DNA of 64,000 bases from Microbacterium sp. 1.5R (GCF_001889265.1 NZ_CP018151.1:2480001-2544000); one strand, 5' to 3'. Shown: positions 44,393 to 53,371, numbered from the stretch's first letter. Translations and numbers: made by a program. Notes: a model not told the origin generated them from the letters alone.

Positions 44393-47300
44393 TCTGCGGG
44401 TCGGTGAGATCGATCGGCTGCGTGTCGTTGTCGGCTCGGGCCGCGGATGCCGAGATTCCCAAGACTCCCGCGATGCGCGTGGCCGCCGTGACGGGGTCGC
44501 TGTAGAGGTCGAAGGCGTGCACGCGCACGTAATGCCACCCGAGGCGGCGAAGCACGTTCGGGCGCAGCCGCAGGGCCTCGCGCAGTGACTCGCCACGAGA
44601 CTCCGGGTCGGACTCGATGACGACGGCCTTGCCGTTGTGCTGTGCGACGAGCGGCAGCAGACCGCGGTAGTCGACGTCGACCGCTGCGCCGAGACGGCGC
44701 AGCTCTCGTGCGAGGGCGAGCGTCAGCGGGTCGGCGAGATCCTCCAGGCGTGCGTCGCGTCCCCGGGTGGCGAGGCCGCCGAGGATCGACATCAGGGTGG
44801 CGGCGCCGAACTCGAGGCGGCCGTCGTCGAACGACGAGGGGCGGATCGACGAGACGATCACCATGGACCGGCGGGCGCGGGTCATCCCGACCGTCAGCAG
44901 CCGCTCGCCATCCGGCGTGGACAGGTCGCCGAAGTCGCTGAGCACTCGGCCGTGCTTGGTCAGGCCGTAGCCGAGCGAGAAGATCACCCGGTCGCGGCTC
45001 TCGGCCACGGACTCCTCGAGGGTGAGCACCGCGAAGGGCTCGGCCGTGTCGCGACCGACGAAGTCGGCGACGTCGGAGCGCCCGGCGAATGCCGAGGTGA
45101 CGGCGGCCCGCACGCGCTCGGCATGACGCCTGCTCGCGGTGACCACCATGAGCGACTCGTCCGGGCGATGCACGGCGTGCTCCACGACCAGCGTGACGAC
45201 GCGTGCGACCTCTGCCTCGGGGCTCTCCACCGCACCCGACACGGGGTCGGGCGCCCCGGTGCCGCCTTCGACGTAGTCGACGGTGAGGCTGCCGCGACCC
45301 AGGTACGAGCCCGCCCAGGGCAGAGAGACGATCTCGCCGCCGTAGAACGCGTCGTTGATGAGCTCTGCGAGGTCCTCGCCGCCCGCGCGGTAGCTGCGCG
45401 TGAGGGTCATCACGGGAAGCAGTTCGGACAGGCGCTCGAACACCGACACGGAGTCGAAGGGCACCTCGTGCTCCCATTCGGGGCCGGGGTCCACGGCGAC
45501 GTGGAACGCTGTCGGAAGCTGAGTGACCGGATCGCCGAAAGCGACGACCTGACGGGCACGGCGGATCGCCGGGGCCGCTTCGGCGAGGTTGATCGCGGCC
45601 GCATCGACGAGGAGCACCGTGTCGAACTCGACGGAGTCGGGGATCTGCGGCACGAGGTAGGGAGACGAGATCCATACCGGCGCGAGCACGCCGACGAGGG
45701 TGGGCGCGGAGCTCACGATCTCGGCTGTCGTCGTCGCCGGCTGCTTCAGTGCACGCCTGAGGTTCTGCGACTCCTGCGGCTCATCGACGATGGCGATCTT
45801 CCACTGGTTCGCGAGCTGCCAGGCGAGCAACGGACCGGCCATCGCGGCGTGCGCCTCGTCGACGAGACGGAAGTCCCGCTCGAGCCGGTCGACCACCGCC
45901 GTGTTCGCACCGAGCAGCGCTCGATCCTCCTGCAGAGCCCGTTCCAGCAGTGTCTGCCACCAGGCGAACTCCAGCTCGTCACCCACGCGCGACTCGGCGA
46001 CGTGGCGAACGGACAGCTCCGCGAGCAGCGGCTCGAGACCGAGGTCAGCCAGCCGATCGCGCAGCTGCGCGCGCTCCACGAGGTTGTCGAAGACGTCGGA
46101 CTTCGCCGCGAGACCGGCGAGAGTGCGCACGAGGCGGGCGACGGGGAGCGTCGACAGCGGTTCCCTGCGGCCGAGCGCGACATCGAGCTCGGCGAGCTCA
46201 GCCGTGACGCGCTGCCACGACGAGTGGACGTCGGCGAGCCCGAGTGGAACCTCGGGCGCAACCCCGGCTTCCACGAACCGCTGCCACTGGGTGCGCTGCG
46301 CCTGGATGCGCAGCAGCGACTCGTGCATCTCGGTGACATGGACGCCCGGGCGCACGTACTCCTTGGCGAGGCGACGCAGCCGACGCCGGTTCGCCCCGGA
46401 CATCGCGGGCGCGTCGCGGCGCGATCCGTGAGCCTGGATGAGCTCGCCCAGCGGACGCTCGAAGACGGTGGGGCTGAACCGGTCGAGAGAGTCGCGGATG
46501 CCCTGCAGCAGCCGCAGGTACTCACCGAGCTCGTCGATCGTCGAGAACGGGCGCATATGCGTCTGGGCGATGAGGGCATACCCGCGCTCGAGGAGGGCCG
46601 GCACGCTGTCGGAGTGCAGACGCGCTGCCAGCTGGTGCGCCGACTTCGCCGCCTCGGTGCTCGAGAACGTGACTCCGTACCAGGGCGAGTCGTCGGGTCC
46701 GAAGCGGAACTCGCCGAGGCGCGCGGCCTGCGCGAGCGCCGCTGCCGCCGACGAGCGATCGTCAGCGAGACGGCGGAGAGTCTCGGCGCTGAGTCGCGCC
46801 GTGGTCGACGGCGGGGTGGGCAGGGAGGCGAGCCTCGTGAGATGCCTGGTGGCGTCGAGCACCGACGAGTTCGTCCCCGCGACCGGAGCGGTGAGAGCGC
46901 TGCGGTAGTCCCTGAGCACCGTGCGGAGACGCACAAGAGCGTCATCGACGTCGCTGACCTTCGGAGCCGTCGCCTTCTCGTTCCGGCCGATCGCGCGGAC
47001 GAGGTCCCGACGCACGTTCGCGGGCGATACCGCCAGGCTGTCGAGGCCGATGCCCGCGAGACGGTGCCGCACGCCGTCGAGGGTCGACCGTCGCGCCGAG
47101 ACGACGAGCACCCTCTTGCCGGCCCGCACGAGTTCGCCGAGCGCGTTGATCACGGTCTGTGTGCCGCCTGTGCCGGGGAGCGTCGCGACGGTCAGCGAAT
47201 GTCCGGCCGCGATCCGGGCGAGGAGCGCCTCCTGCTCGGCATCCGCATCGAGCAGCAGATTGTCGGATGCCGGCGCCCGGTCGTCCGGTCCGGTGTGGTG

Positions 47301-48104
47301 CGGCGCGGGTCGGCGGGCCGAGACCTGCTCGCGGTCACCGACGTGACCGGCCAGAGCGTTGAGCACGACGTGGTCCAGACTCCCGCCGTCGCGGGACATG
47401 GCACCGCCGACATCGGCGAAGGTCGAGACCACGAGCCGCGGCAGCACCGTGAAGGTGTCGATCGACCGCGTCGTGGCCCGAAGGCTGTCGATCACCGGCT
47501 GCGGCTTGAAGATCCCGCCGTCGTAGGCGAGGGAGGCGAGAGCCGCGGCGTCGATCGTGATGCCGAAGTGCTCACGCGCGATGCGCACGAGCTCGGGGTT
47601 CACCTCGAACGCGCCCTGCAGCTTGAGTTCGAAGTCGGAGTGGTGCCGACGGATGGCGAGGGGGCGAAGCAGCACGGGCGCCGAGAAATCCGCCCCGCCG
47701 ATGCGCCAGCCGGCGACGCCGACTGCGAGGTGCACCGCCTCGATGCCGCGAACGGTGCGCAGCTCGGTGTTCTTCGCCGTGATCCGCTCGGCGGCGAGCC
47801 TCGCAGTGCGCAGACCGACCTCGTCGCGATAGAGGTTCGACAGCAGGGTCGATTTGCCTGTGATGAACTGGGGAAGACTGCCGGGGTGGGCCTTCGAGAT
47901 GTCGATGCTGGATTCGACCGTGTCGCGGAAGTTCACGAGCGGCGATGAACCGCCGAGGTCAGCAGCTTCCGCACGCAGCCGAGTGCGCTCGGCCTCTGCC
48001 GCATGCGCGATGCCGATACCGGAGACCGGCTCGTGCGATTCGCCGAGGGTCACTGCGGCATCGGTCGCTGCGTCATCCGCAGCCTTGCCTTCACGTCGCC
48101 ACAC
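44385..48104 (-). CDS. Large superfamily-1 helicase-like protein with degenerate P-loop
   Basis: A 1,239-residue protein with the layout of UPF1-like/DUF4011 helicases: an N-terminal domain, a P-loop region at residues 309-317, a long helical insertion, then GDPVTQLP (motif III), LTRSYR (motif IV) and VGMTRARRSMVIV (motif VI), and a C-terminal part with KAVVIESDPES that resembles a Vsr/restriction-like fold. The P-loop reads LPGTGGTQT, with Gly314 where the ATP-binding Lys should be, and the Walker B segment reads LLVDAAA without the usual DE. Weak or absent ATP hydrolysis is expected. GTG start with TAGTGT seven bases upstream. Confidence 0.82.
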   Translation of the reverse strand: MWRREGKAADDAATDAAVTLGESHEPVSGIGIAHAAEAERTRLRAEAADLGGSSPLVNFRDTVESSIDISKAHPGSLPQFITGKSTLLSNLYRDEVGLRTARLAAERITAKNTELRTVRGIEAVHLAVGVAGWRIGGADFSAPVLLRPLAIRRHHSDFELKLQGAFEVNPELVRIAREHFGITIDAAALASLAYDGGIFKPQPVIDSLRATTRSIDTFTVLPRLVVSTFADVGGAMSRDGGSLDHVVLNALAGHVGDREQVSARRPAPHHTGPDDRAPASDNLLLDADAEQEALLARIAAGHSLTVATLPGTGGTQTVINALGELVRAGKRVLVVSARRSTLDGVRHRLAGIGLDSLAVSPANVRRDLVRAIGRNEKATAPKVSDVDDALVRLRTVLRDYRSALTAPVAGTNSSVLDATRHLTRLASLPTPPSTTARLSAETLRRLADDRSSAAAALAQAARLGEFRFGPDDSPWYGVTFSSTEAAKSAHQLAARLHSDSVPALLERGYALIAQTHMRPFSTIDELGEYLRLLQGIRDSLDRFSPTVFERPLGELIQAHGSRRDAPAMSGANRRRLRRLAKEYVRPGVHVTEMHESLLRIQAQRTQWQRFVEAGVAPEVPLGLADVHSSWQRVTAELAELDVALGRREPLSTLPVARLVRTLAGLAAKSDVFDNLVERAQLRDRLADLGLEPLLAELSVRHVAESRVGDELEFAWWQTLLERALQEDRALLGANTAVVDRLERDFRLVDEAHAAMAGPLLAWQLANQWKIAIVDEPQESQNLRRALKQPATTTAEIVSSAPTLVGVLAPVWISSPYLVPQIPDSVEFDTVLLVDAAAINLAEAAPAIRRARQVVAFGDPVTQLPTAFHVAVDPGPEWEHEVPFDSVSVFERLSELLPVMTLTRSYRAGGEDLAELINDAFYGGEIVSLPWAGSYLGRGSLTVDYVEGGTGAPDPVSGAVESPEAEVARVVTLVVEHAVHRPDESLMVVTASRRHAERVRAAVTSAFAGRSDVADFVGRDTAEPFAVLTLEESVAESRDRVIFSLGYGLTKHGRVLSDFGDLSTPDGERLLTVGMTRARRSMVIVSSIRPSSFDDGRLEFGAATLMSILGGLATRGRDARLEDLADPLTLALARELRRLGAAVDVDYRGLLPLVAQHNGKAVVIESDPESRGESLREALRLRPNVLRRLGWHYVRVHAFDLYSDPVTAATRIAGVLGISASAARADNDTQPIDLTDPQND

Positions 48105-48294
48105 ACCTCACACACTAAGCGCGCCTCGCCCCGCAGGCGGTATCCCGGGCGGGTTTCACCGTATTTCCGCCCGCTCGAGGGCGGAGCGACGACCCTGCGG
48201 ACTGCTTCTGCACCCGAGCGACGAGTCGGTGCGGTCTCCCCCGGTCGCGCTCGTGGGGACGCCCCCGCACCCCCGCTCCGGTCAGTATGGAGGC

Positions 48295-48810
48295 ATGACC
48301 TTCCGCTATGACTTCGCACCGACTCCGTTCGGCGACGCCCTCGCGGTGTTCTCCGACGAGGGGCTCGTCCGATTCGACCTCTCGGAGTCGAATGATCCAT
48401 CGGTTCCCTGGCTCCTCGAGAACGTCGCGAGCCAGCTCCGGGCCGTCCCGGAACCCGACCCCGGTGCGGCAGACGAGGTCACCGAACTCCTCGACGCGTA
48501 CTTCGGTGGATCGCCGGTGCGATTCCACGATCACCTGGCGCTCGACTGGCGCCTCATCGACGGGTTCGCGCGCACGGCGCTGCAGACCATCACCACCATC
48601 GAATGGGGAGAGACGATCAGCTACGGGGAGGTCGCGGTGCTGGCCGGGCGCCCCGGTGCCGCGCGGGCCGTCGGCACCGCCTGCCGTCTCAGTCCCTTCT
48701 CCATCGTCGTCCCCGTCCACCGCGTGGTGCGGTCGGATGGCACGACGGGTCAGTACGGCGCGCATCCCGAGCGCAAGAGGTTCCTTCTCGACCTCGAGTC
48801 GCACGGCTGA
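48295..48810 (+). CDS. O6-alkylguanine-DNA alkyltransferase homologue lacking the catalytic Cys
   Basis: A 171-residue protein matching the methylated-DNA-protein-cysteine methyltransferase family along its length, including the DNA-binding helix (WGETISYGEVAVLAGRPGAA), the Arg-finger region RAVGTACRLSP and the active-site strand. The PCHR motif reads P140-V-H-R, with valine codon GTC at 48715-48717. Suicidal methyl transfer is therefore not possible at this position. It may act like alkyltransferase-like (ATL) proteins that bind O6-alkylguanine and recruit excision repair; ATLs usually have Trp or Ala there. The ATG follows GGAGG closely. Confidence 0.85.
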   Translation: MTFRYDFAPTPFGDALAVFSDEGLVRFDLSESNDPSVPWLLENVASQLRAVPEPDPGAADEVTELLDAYFGGSPVRFHDHLALDWRLIDGFARTALQTITTIEWGETISYGEVAVLAGRPGAARAVGTACRLSPFSIVVPVHRVVRSDGTTGQYGAHPERKRFLLDLESHG

Positions 48811-48817
48811 CCGCACA

Positions 48818-48852
48818 CGGGGACCCCGACGAGTAGGCCGTCGGGGTCCCCG
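48818..48852. terminator. Bidirectional terminator hairpin
   Basis: A perfect 13-bp stem (CGGGGACCCCGAC at 48818-48830 with GTCGGGGTCCCCG at 48840-48852) around a 9-nt loop, between convergent alkyltransferase-like and symporter genes. Confidence 0.75.
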
Positions 48853-48869
48853 TTCGCGTCATCGGCCGC

Positions 48870-50507
48870 TCAGTGGTCGACGGCCTTCTCGGCCCCGAAA
48901 CCGGTGAGCGAGCGCACTTCCATCTCGGCCGCCAGGAGCGGCGACTCCTTGGTCCGGCTCGTGACCGTCCCGAGCCAGCCGAGGAAGAAGCCGAGCGGGA
49001 TCGACACGATTCCCGGATTGTTCATCGGCCACAGCACGATGTCGATCCCGGGGATCATCGAGGTCGGCGACCCGGAGAACACCGGCGACAGGATGATCAG
49101 GATGATCGCCGCGGCGAGGCCGCCGTACATGCTCCAGACCGCACCGCGGGTGTTGAACCGTCGCCAGAACAGCGAGTAGAGGATCGTCGGCAGATTCGCC
49201 GAGGCGGCGACCGCGAAGGCGAGCGCCACCAGGAAGGCGATGTTCTGCCCCTGCGCACCGATGCCGCCCGCGATCGCGAAGATGCCGATCACGACCACCG
49301 TTCGGCGTGCGACGCGCACCTCGCCGTTGGGATCCGGCTCGACGGGGTTTCCGGCCGAGTCCTTCTTCCCCTTCTGGATCACGTTCGCATAGATGTCGTG
49401 CGCGAACGAGGCTGCTGCCGTGATCGTGAGTCCGGCCACCACCGCGAGGATGGTCGCGAAGGCGACGGCCGAGATGAACCCGAGGAGGACCGGCCCGCCG
49501 AGATACAGGGCGAGCAGCGGCGCCGCCGAGTTCGGCCCGCCGGGTGCCGCCGCGATCACGTCCGCGCCGACGAGCGCGCCTGCTCCGTAGCCGAGCACCA
49601 GTGTCAGCAGGTAGAAGCCGCCGATCAGCCAGATCGCCCACACCACCGAACGACGAGCCTCCTTGGCAGTGGGGACCGTGTAGAAGCGCATCAGCACGTG
49701 CGGGAGCCCCGCTGTTCCGAGCACGAGAGCCATGCCGAGAGAGACGAAGTCCCAGGGGTTCGCTCCGTACTGCAGTCCCGGCGCGAGGATCGCGTCGCCC
49801 TTGTCGGAATTCGCCACAGCCGCCTCGAGCAGCGTGTTGAGGCTGAATCCGTTGATCGCCAGCACCCAGATCGTCATCGCGATCGCACCGCCGATGAGCA
49901 GGAACGCCTTGACGATCTGCACCCAGGTCGTGCCCTTCATGCCGCCGATGAGGACGTAGACGATCATCAGCACGCCGACGACGGCGATCACGATCGACTG
50001 ACCGAGTCGGCCGTCGATTCCGAGCAGCAGGGAGACCAGCCCGCCGGCTCCCGCCATCTGGGCGAGCAGGTAGAAGAAGCACACTGCGAGCGTGGTGATC
50101 GCGGCCGCCATGCGCACTGGCCGCTGCTTCAGTCGGAACGACAGGACGTCGGCCATCGTGAACTTGCCGGTGTTGCGCATCAGCTCGGCGACGAGAAGCA
50201 GTGCGACGAGCCAGGCGACGAGGAATCCGATCGAATACAGGAATCCGTCGTAGCCGTTGATCGCGATCGCACCGCAGATTCCGAGGAAGGATGCCGCAGA
50301 CAGATAGTCGCCGGCGATCGCGAAACCGTTCTGCGGCCCCGTGAACGAGCGGCCCGCGGCGTAGTAGTCCGCCGCCGTCTTGTTGTTCCGGCTCGCACGG
50401 ATGACGATGAACAGTGTCACCGCCACGAAGGCGACGAAGATCGAGATGTTGAGAACAGGATTGCTCTCCACCGCGATCTCCCCCGCGGCGGCGTGAATGC
50501 GGTTCAT
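48870..50507 (-). CDS. Sodium:solute symporter, acetate/monocarboxylate type (ActP/MctC-like)
   Basis: A 545-residue transporter of the SSS family with about 13 membrane segments. The DYYAAGRSFTGPQNGFAIAG and GDYLSAASFLGICGAI blocks are typical of acetate/pyruvate carriers, and GGMKGTTWVQIVKAFLLIGG lies in the middle. It likely imports acetate or another short monocarboxylate with Na+ or H+. The DUF485 gene immediately upstream overlaps by 4 bp, the usual yjcH-actP arrangement. Confidence 0.9.
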   Translation of the reverse strand: MNRIHAAAGEIAVESNPVLNISIFVAFVAVTLFIVIRASRNNKTAADYYAAGRSFTGPQNGFAIAGDYLSAASFLGICGAIAINGYDGFLYSIGFLVAWLVALLLVAELMRNTGKFTMADVLSFRLKQRPVRMAAAITTLAVCFFYLLAQMAGAGGLVSLLLGIDGRLGQSIVIAVVGVLMIVYVLIGGMKGTTWVQIVKAFLLIGGAIAMTIWVLAINGFSLNTLLEAAVANSDKGDAILAPGLQYGANPWDFVSLGMALVLGTAGLPHVLMRFYTVPTAKEARRSVVWAIWLIGGFYLLTLVLGYGAGALVGADVIAAAPGGPNSAAPLLALYLGGPVLLGFISAVAFATILAVVAGLTITAAASFAHDIYANVIQKGKKDSAGNPVEPDPNGEVRVARRTVVVIGIFAIAGGIGAQGQNIAFLVALAFAVAASANLPTILYSLFWRRFNTRGAVWSMYGGLAAAIILIILSPVFSGSPTSMIPGIDIVLWPMNNPGIVSIPLGFFLGWLGTVTSRTKESPLLAAEMEVRSLTGFGAEKAVDH

Positions 50508-50851
50508 GCGTCAGCCTGCGCCTTCTCGAGCTCTTCGCGGATCTCGGTCGCTATCGGATCGAGTCTCCGGTTCGCGAATGCGACGTACCCCATCGTGATC
50601 GCGAAGGTGGTGACGAATTGTCCCAACCCCATGAGCAGCCCGACGGTGATATCTCCCCACACTCTCTGAGACATGAATTCGGTCGCGAAGGCGGCGAGCA
50701 GGACGTAGACGAAATACCAGATGAGGAAGAATGCCGCGAGCGGGAAGATGAATGAGCGCTGCGTCTTCTTCAGCTCGCGGAATCGTGGTGATTCCTCGAC
50801 AGCGATGTAGTCGATCGCTCCCGGCGAATCTGCCGTCGGATGGTCGGTCAT
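50504..50851 (-). CDS. DUF485 membrane protein (YjcH-like)
   Basis: A 115-residue protein with two membrane helices (FIFPLAAFFLIWYFVYVLL and FVTTFAITMGYVAFANRRL), matching DUF485/YjcH proteins encoded with acetate symporters. It is thought to assist or regulate the carrier. AAGGAGG lies six bases before the ATG; the longer open frame upstream is not used. ATGA overlap with the symporter. Confidence 0.88.
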   Translation of the reverse strand: MTDHPTADSPGAIDYIAVEESPRFRELKKTQRSFIFPLAAFFLIWYFVYVLLAAFATEFMSQRVWGDITVGLLMGLGQFVTTFAITMGYVAFANRRLDPIATEIREELEKAQADA

Positions 50852-50961
50852 GGGGCCTCCTTGCCTCATGTTCTGCGGCTCGCCCCGCATTGCCAGGCGA
50901 ATGATAGGGTCGACGCTACGAAACGGGGACACAGCGCCGTCACCCCCGAAAGTAGGTAGTC

Positions 50962-51819
50962 GTGAGCACATCGACCGAGATGGAATCAGAGACCGAGCTC
51001 GTCGCCAGAGCAGTGCGCGAGCTCGCGCAGCGCACCCGGTTCCCGGTCGCCTTCGGCGGCCTGATCGACGAGGGCGTGGTCAGCGTCACCAGCATCGTCG
51101 GAAACCGCACGCACAGCCTCGACGGGTTGCGCGTCAGACCCGAACGCGGTCTCGGCGGACGGGCGATGATGGAGCTGCGCCCTCGCATGACGAGCGACTA
51201 CGGGTCATCGCAGCAGATCACGCACGACTACGACGTGTTCGTGCTCGGCGAGGGCCTCAGGACTCTACTGGCCCTGCCGATCGTCGTGAGCGGCCGTCCC
51301 CGAGGAGTCCTGTACGCGGGGGCCTGGGACCGGACACCCGTCGGCGGCGTGACCACGGCGCCGGCGATGCAGGTCGCACAGTCCGTCGCAGAGGAGCTCC
51401 GAGTTCGCGACGAGGTGGAACGTCGCCTTCGCTCGGTCACGCCGTCGTCCGCATCCGTCCCCCCGCGCCATCGCGAAGAGCTGCGGGAGAGCTTCGCCGA
51501 GCTTCGCAGCATCGCGGCATCCGTCGATGATGCGGATCTTCGGGCGCGCATCGCACAGGTGGAGCAGCGCCTCGTGATGCTCGCGGACGACGCGGTCTCC
51601 ACCGGCACCGGGCCGATCCCGACGGTTCATCTCTCCCGCCGCGAGACCGATGTGCTCGCCTGCGCCGCCCTCGGCGCGACGAATGCGGAGATCGGCGGGC
51701 AGCTCGGCCTTCGCGAGGGCACCGTCAAGGCGTATCTCGGCACGGCGATGTCCAAGCTCGACGCCTCGACCCGCCATGCCGCCGTGGCCAAGGCGCGGCG
51801 GGCCGGACTGCTCCCCTGA
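50962..51819 (+). CDS. GAF-domain LuxR-family transcriptional regulator
   Basis: A 285-residue protein with an N-terminal GAF-like sensory domain (about residues 10-155, with VRPERGLGGRAMMELRP and LALPIVVSGRPRGVLYAG), a short coiled linker and a C-terminal LuxR helix-turn-helix (LSRRETDVLACAALGATNAE, then KAYLGTAMSKL). It starts at GTG. It is divergent from the DUF485/symporter operon across 110 bp, so control of acetate uptake is likely. Confidence 0.85.
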   Translation: MSTSTEMESETELVARAVRELAQRTRFPVAFGGLIDEGVVSVTSIVGNRTHSLDGLRVRPERGLGGRAMMELRPRMTSDYGSSQQITHDYDVFVLGEGLRTLLALPIVVSGRPRGVLYAGAWDRTPVGGVTTAPAMQVAQSVAEELRVRDEVERRLRSVTPSSASVPPRHREELRESFAELRSIAASVDDADLRARIAQVEQRLVMLADDAVSTGTGPIPTVHLSRRETDVLACAALGATNAEIGGQLGLREGTVKAYLGTAMSKLDASTRHAAVAKARRAGLLP

Positions 51820-51907
51820 GTCACGCGCGGCGCTCCGCGGCACAGCGCTGCACAGGCCCTGCCCAGCGCTCAGGGCTATCGTGGATACTGGTCGGTGAAC
51901 CCCGGCC

Positions 51908-51963
51908 CCGGACGAGGCAGACCAGTACCCGGTGAGCGAAAAGACTGGTCCGAAAGGACCGTC
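51908..51963 (+). promoter_or_regulatory. Guanidine-III (ykkC-III) riboswitch with translational expression platform
   Basis: CCGGACGAGG (51908-51917), then GACCAG (51920-51925), TACCCGGT, AAAAGA and CTGGTC (51945-51950) reproduce the guanidine-III pseudoknot as I remember it: CCGG (51908-51911) pairs with CCGG (51929-51932), and GACCAG with CTGGTC. The last strand also forms part of a GGTCC-GAAA-GGACC hairpin (51947-51960) holding the ribosome-binding site AAAGGA (51953-51958). The two folds exclude each other, so ligand binding should free the ribosome-binding site and turn translation on. Confidence 0.88.
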
Positions 51964-52290
51964 ATGTCGTGGATCGTGCTTATCGTCTCCGGAGTCCTCG
52001 AAGCTGTATGGGCGACTGCGCTCGGCAAATCCGAGGGATTCACCAAGCTGTGGCCGAGCATCATATTCGCGGGCGGTCTGATCCTCTCGATGCTCGGGCT
52101 CGCATTCGCCATGCGTGATATCGCCACCGGCACCGCCTATGCGGTGTGGGTCGGCATCGGCGCGACTCTGACAGTGGTGTGGGCGATGATCACCGGCGAC
52201 AGCGACATCTCCTGGCCGCGGATTCTGCTGCTCCTCGGCCTCGTCGGGTGCATCGTCGGCCTGAAATTGATCGACCCTGGTCACGAATAG
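51964..52290 (+). CDS. gdx: SMR-family guanidinium exporter (Gdx/SugE)
   Basis: A 108-residue four-helix membrane protein of the small multidrug resistance family. Glu13, in the first helix within GVLEAVWATALGKSEGF, is the proton/substrate-coupling residue, and the KLWPSI sequence fits the Gdx guanidinium-exporter branch rather than the promiscuous Qac branch. The guanidine-III riboswitch directly upstream is strong support. It functions as an antiparallel dimer exchanging guanidinium for protons. Confidence 0.93.
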   Translation: MSWIVLIVSGVLEAVWATALGKSEGFTKLWPSIIFAGGLILSMLGLAFAMRDIATGTAYAVWVGIGATLTVVWAMITGDSDISWPRILLLLGLVGCIVGLKLIDPGHE

Positions 52291-52327
52291 CACTGCGGGC
52301 TCGGATATTCGGCAGTACTGTATTCCC

Positions 52328-52672
52328 ATGGCAAGAAGAATTGTGCACCAGCTGGTTGACGACATCGACGGAAGCATCCTGGAAGTGGGCGAAGGCGAAA
52401 CGGTCCATTTCTCGCTGAATGGCACTTCTTACGAGATCGATCTGAATTCCGCGCACGCAGAAGAACTGCGCGCGGCATTGGAACCGTATATCTCGGCTGG
52501 ACGACGGGCCGGCTCGGCGGCCTCGTCTCGGTCAGCAGCACCCCGGAAGCGCGCGGGTCGCAATCCCGAGGTCGCGGCGATCCGCGCCTGGGCGAACGAC
52601 AACGGCTACACGCTCTCAGAGCGGGGCCGCATTCCCGCCCCGGTCGTCGAGGCGTACAACGCCGCGCACTGA
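52328..52672 (+). CDS. lsr2: Lsr2-family nucleoid-associated protein
   Basis: A 114-residue protein with the two Lsr2 domains: an N-terminal dimerisation domain (RRIVHQLVDDIDGS, then VHFSLNGTSYEIDLN) and a C-terminal DNA-binding domain (IRAWANDNGYTLSERGRIP) with the RGR AT-hook-like tripeptide that inserts into the minor groove of AT-rich DNA. It silences AT-rich, often foreign, genes in actinobacteria. Leaderless start: TACTGT (52316-52321) is six bases before the ATG. Confidence 0.96.
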   Translation: MARRIVHQLVDDIDGSILEVGEGETVHFSLNGTSYEIDLNSAHAEELRAALEPYISAGRRAGSAASSRSAAPRKRAGRNPEVAAIRAWANDNGYTLSERGRIPAPVVEAYNAAH

Positions 52673-52673
52673 C

Positions 52674-53318
52674 TCAGTCTGAGGTCGCGACTCCGGGTTG
52701 AGCCCACGGCTCATCCCGGAGCGTGATCTCCTGGGCCATGTCGGACAGGAACCGGATGACGACGTCACGCTCGTCCGGAGTGAGTCGCGCCGCCGAGTAG
52801 AAGCGCTTGGCCTGCTGACGACCCACCGTCTCCATGGCCGCCTGCCGCGTCTCCGGCGTGATGGTGATCGCGAGAGCGCGCCGGTCGGTCGGATGCGGCG
52901 CCCGCCGGATATGTCCGCCCTTCTCGAGGCGGTCGAGCAGCTTCGTCGTCGACGCCGTCGATATGCCGAGGTGCGTCGCGATCCCCCCGGGAGTGGCCGT
53001 GGCCCCGCGGTTCGCGCACACGATCAGGTAATGCAGTGCGCGCATGTCCGTGTCGTTCAGGCGCATGTAGCGCCGTGAGGCGAGTGACAGCTTCTGCTCC
53101 GCGTCGCGGAGCTCACCGAGGGCGCCCATGACGAGCGCGATCTGGCGCAGGTCCTCGGGGTCGACACCTGATCGATCGATCAGAGTGCTCCGCGGATCCG
53201 CCGACTCGACGTCGTAGATCGCCGCGTGCGCGAGGCCATCCGGAGAGATCGGGTCCTTGCGAGACAGCACATCGGACGCACCGCTTCCGCGGGGGGTGGC
53301 GTCCGGTCCGTCGTGCAT
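52674..53318 (-). CDS. crtR: MarR-family regulator, likely CrtR repressor of carotenoid genes
   Basis: A 214-residue protein with a winged helix-turn-helix around residues 95-175 (IATHLGISTASTTKLLDRLE, then HPTDRRALAITITP) and a longer-than-usual N-terminal region. It diverges from the carotenoid operon like the MarR-type CrtR of Corynebacterium glutamicum, which represses crt genes until geranylgeranyl diphosphate binds. TAGCAT (53325-53330) is six bases before the ATG (leaderless), confirming the start. The function is inferred from position and family. Confidence 0.85.
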   Translation of the reverse strand: MHDGPDATPRGSGASDVLSRKDPISPDGLAHAAIYDVESADPRSTLIDRSGVDPEDLRQIALVMGALGELRDAEQKLSLASRRYMRLNDTDMRALHYLIVCANRGATATPGGIATHLGISTASTTKLLDRLEKGGHIRRAPHPTDRRALAITITPETRQAAMETVGRQQAKRFYSAARLTPDERDVVIRFLSDMAQEITLRDEPWAQPGVATSD

Positions 53319-53360
53319 GCCATCATGCTACACACGATTGTTTCGTGTTATGTTGATTAT

Positions 53361-53371
53361 TAGCTAAGCTA
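53361..53371. promoter_or_regulatory. Candidate CrtR operator upstream of idi-crt operon
   Basis: TAGCT-A-AGCTA, a perfect palindrome in the AT-rich intergenic region, 24 bp before the idi start. It sits where a repressor would block the crt promoter. Confidence 0.4.

Noticed and set aside
44637..47948. 1,103-codon open frame on the plus strand
   Set aside because: Antisense to the helicase-like gene; its protein is a low-complexity Arg/Gly/His string with no domain, as expected opposite a GC-rich coding region.
48873..50669. 598-codon open frame opposite the symporter gene
   Set aside because: Antisense shadow rich in Asp/Arg/His repeats; the symporter frame has clear SSS motifs.
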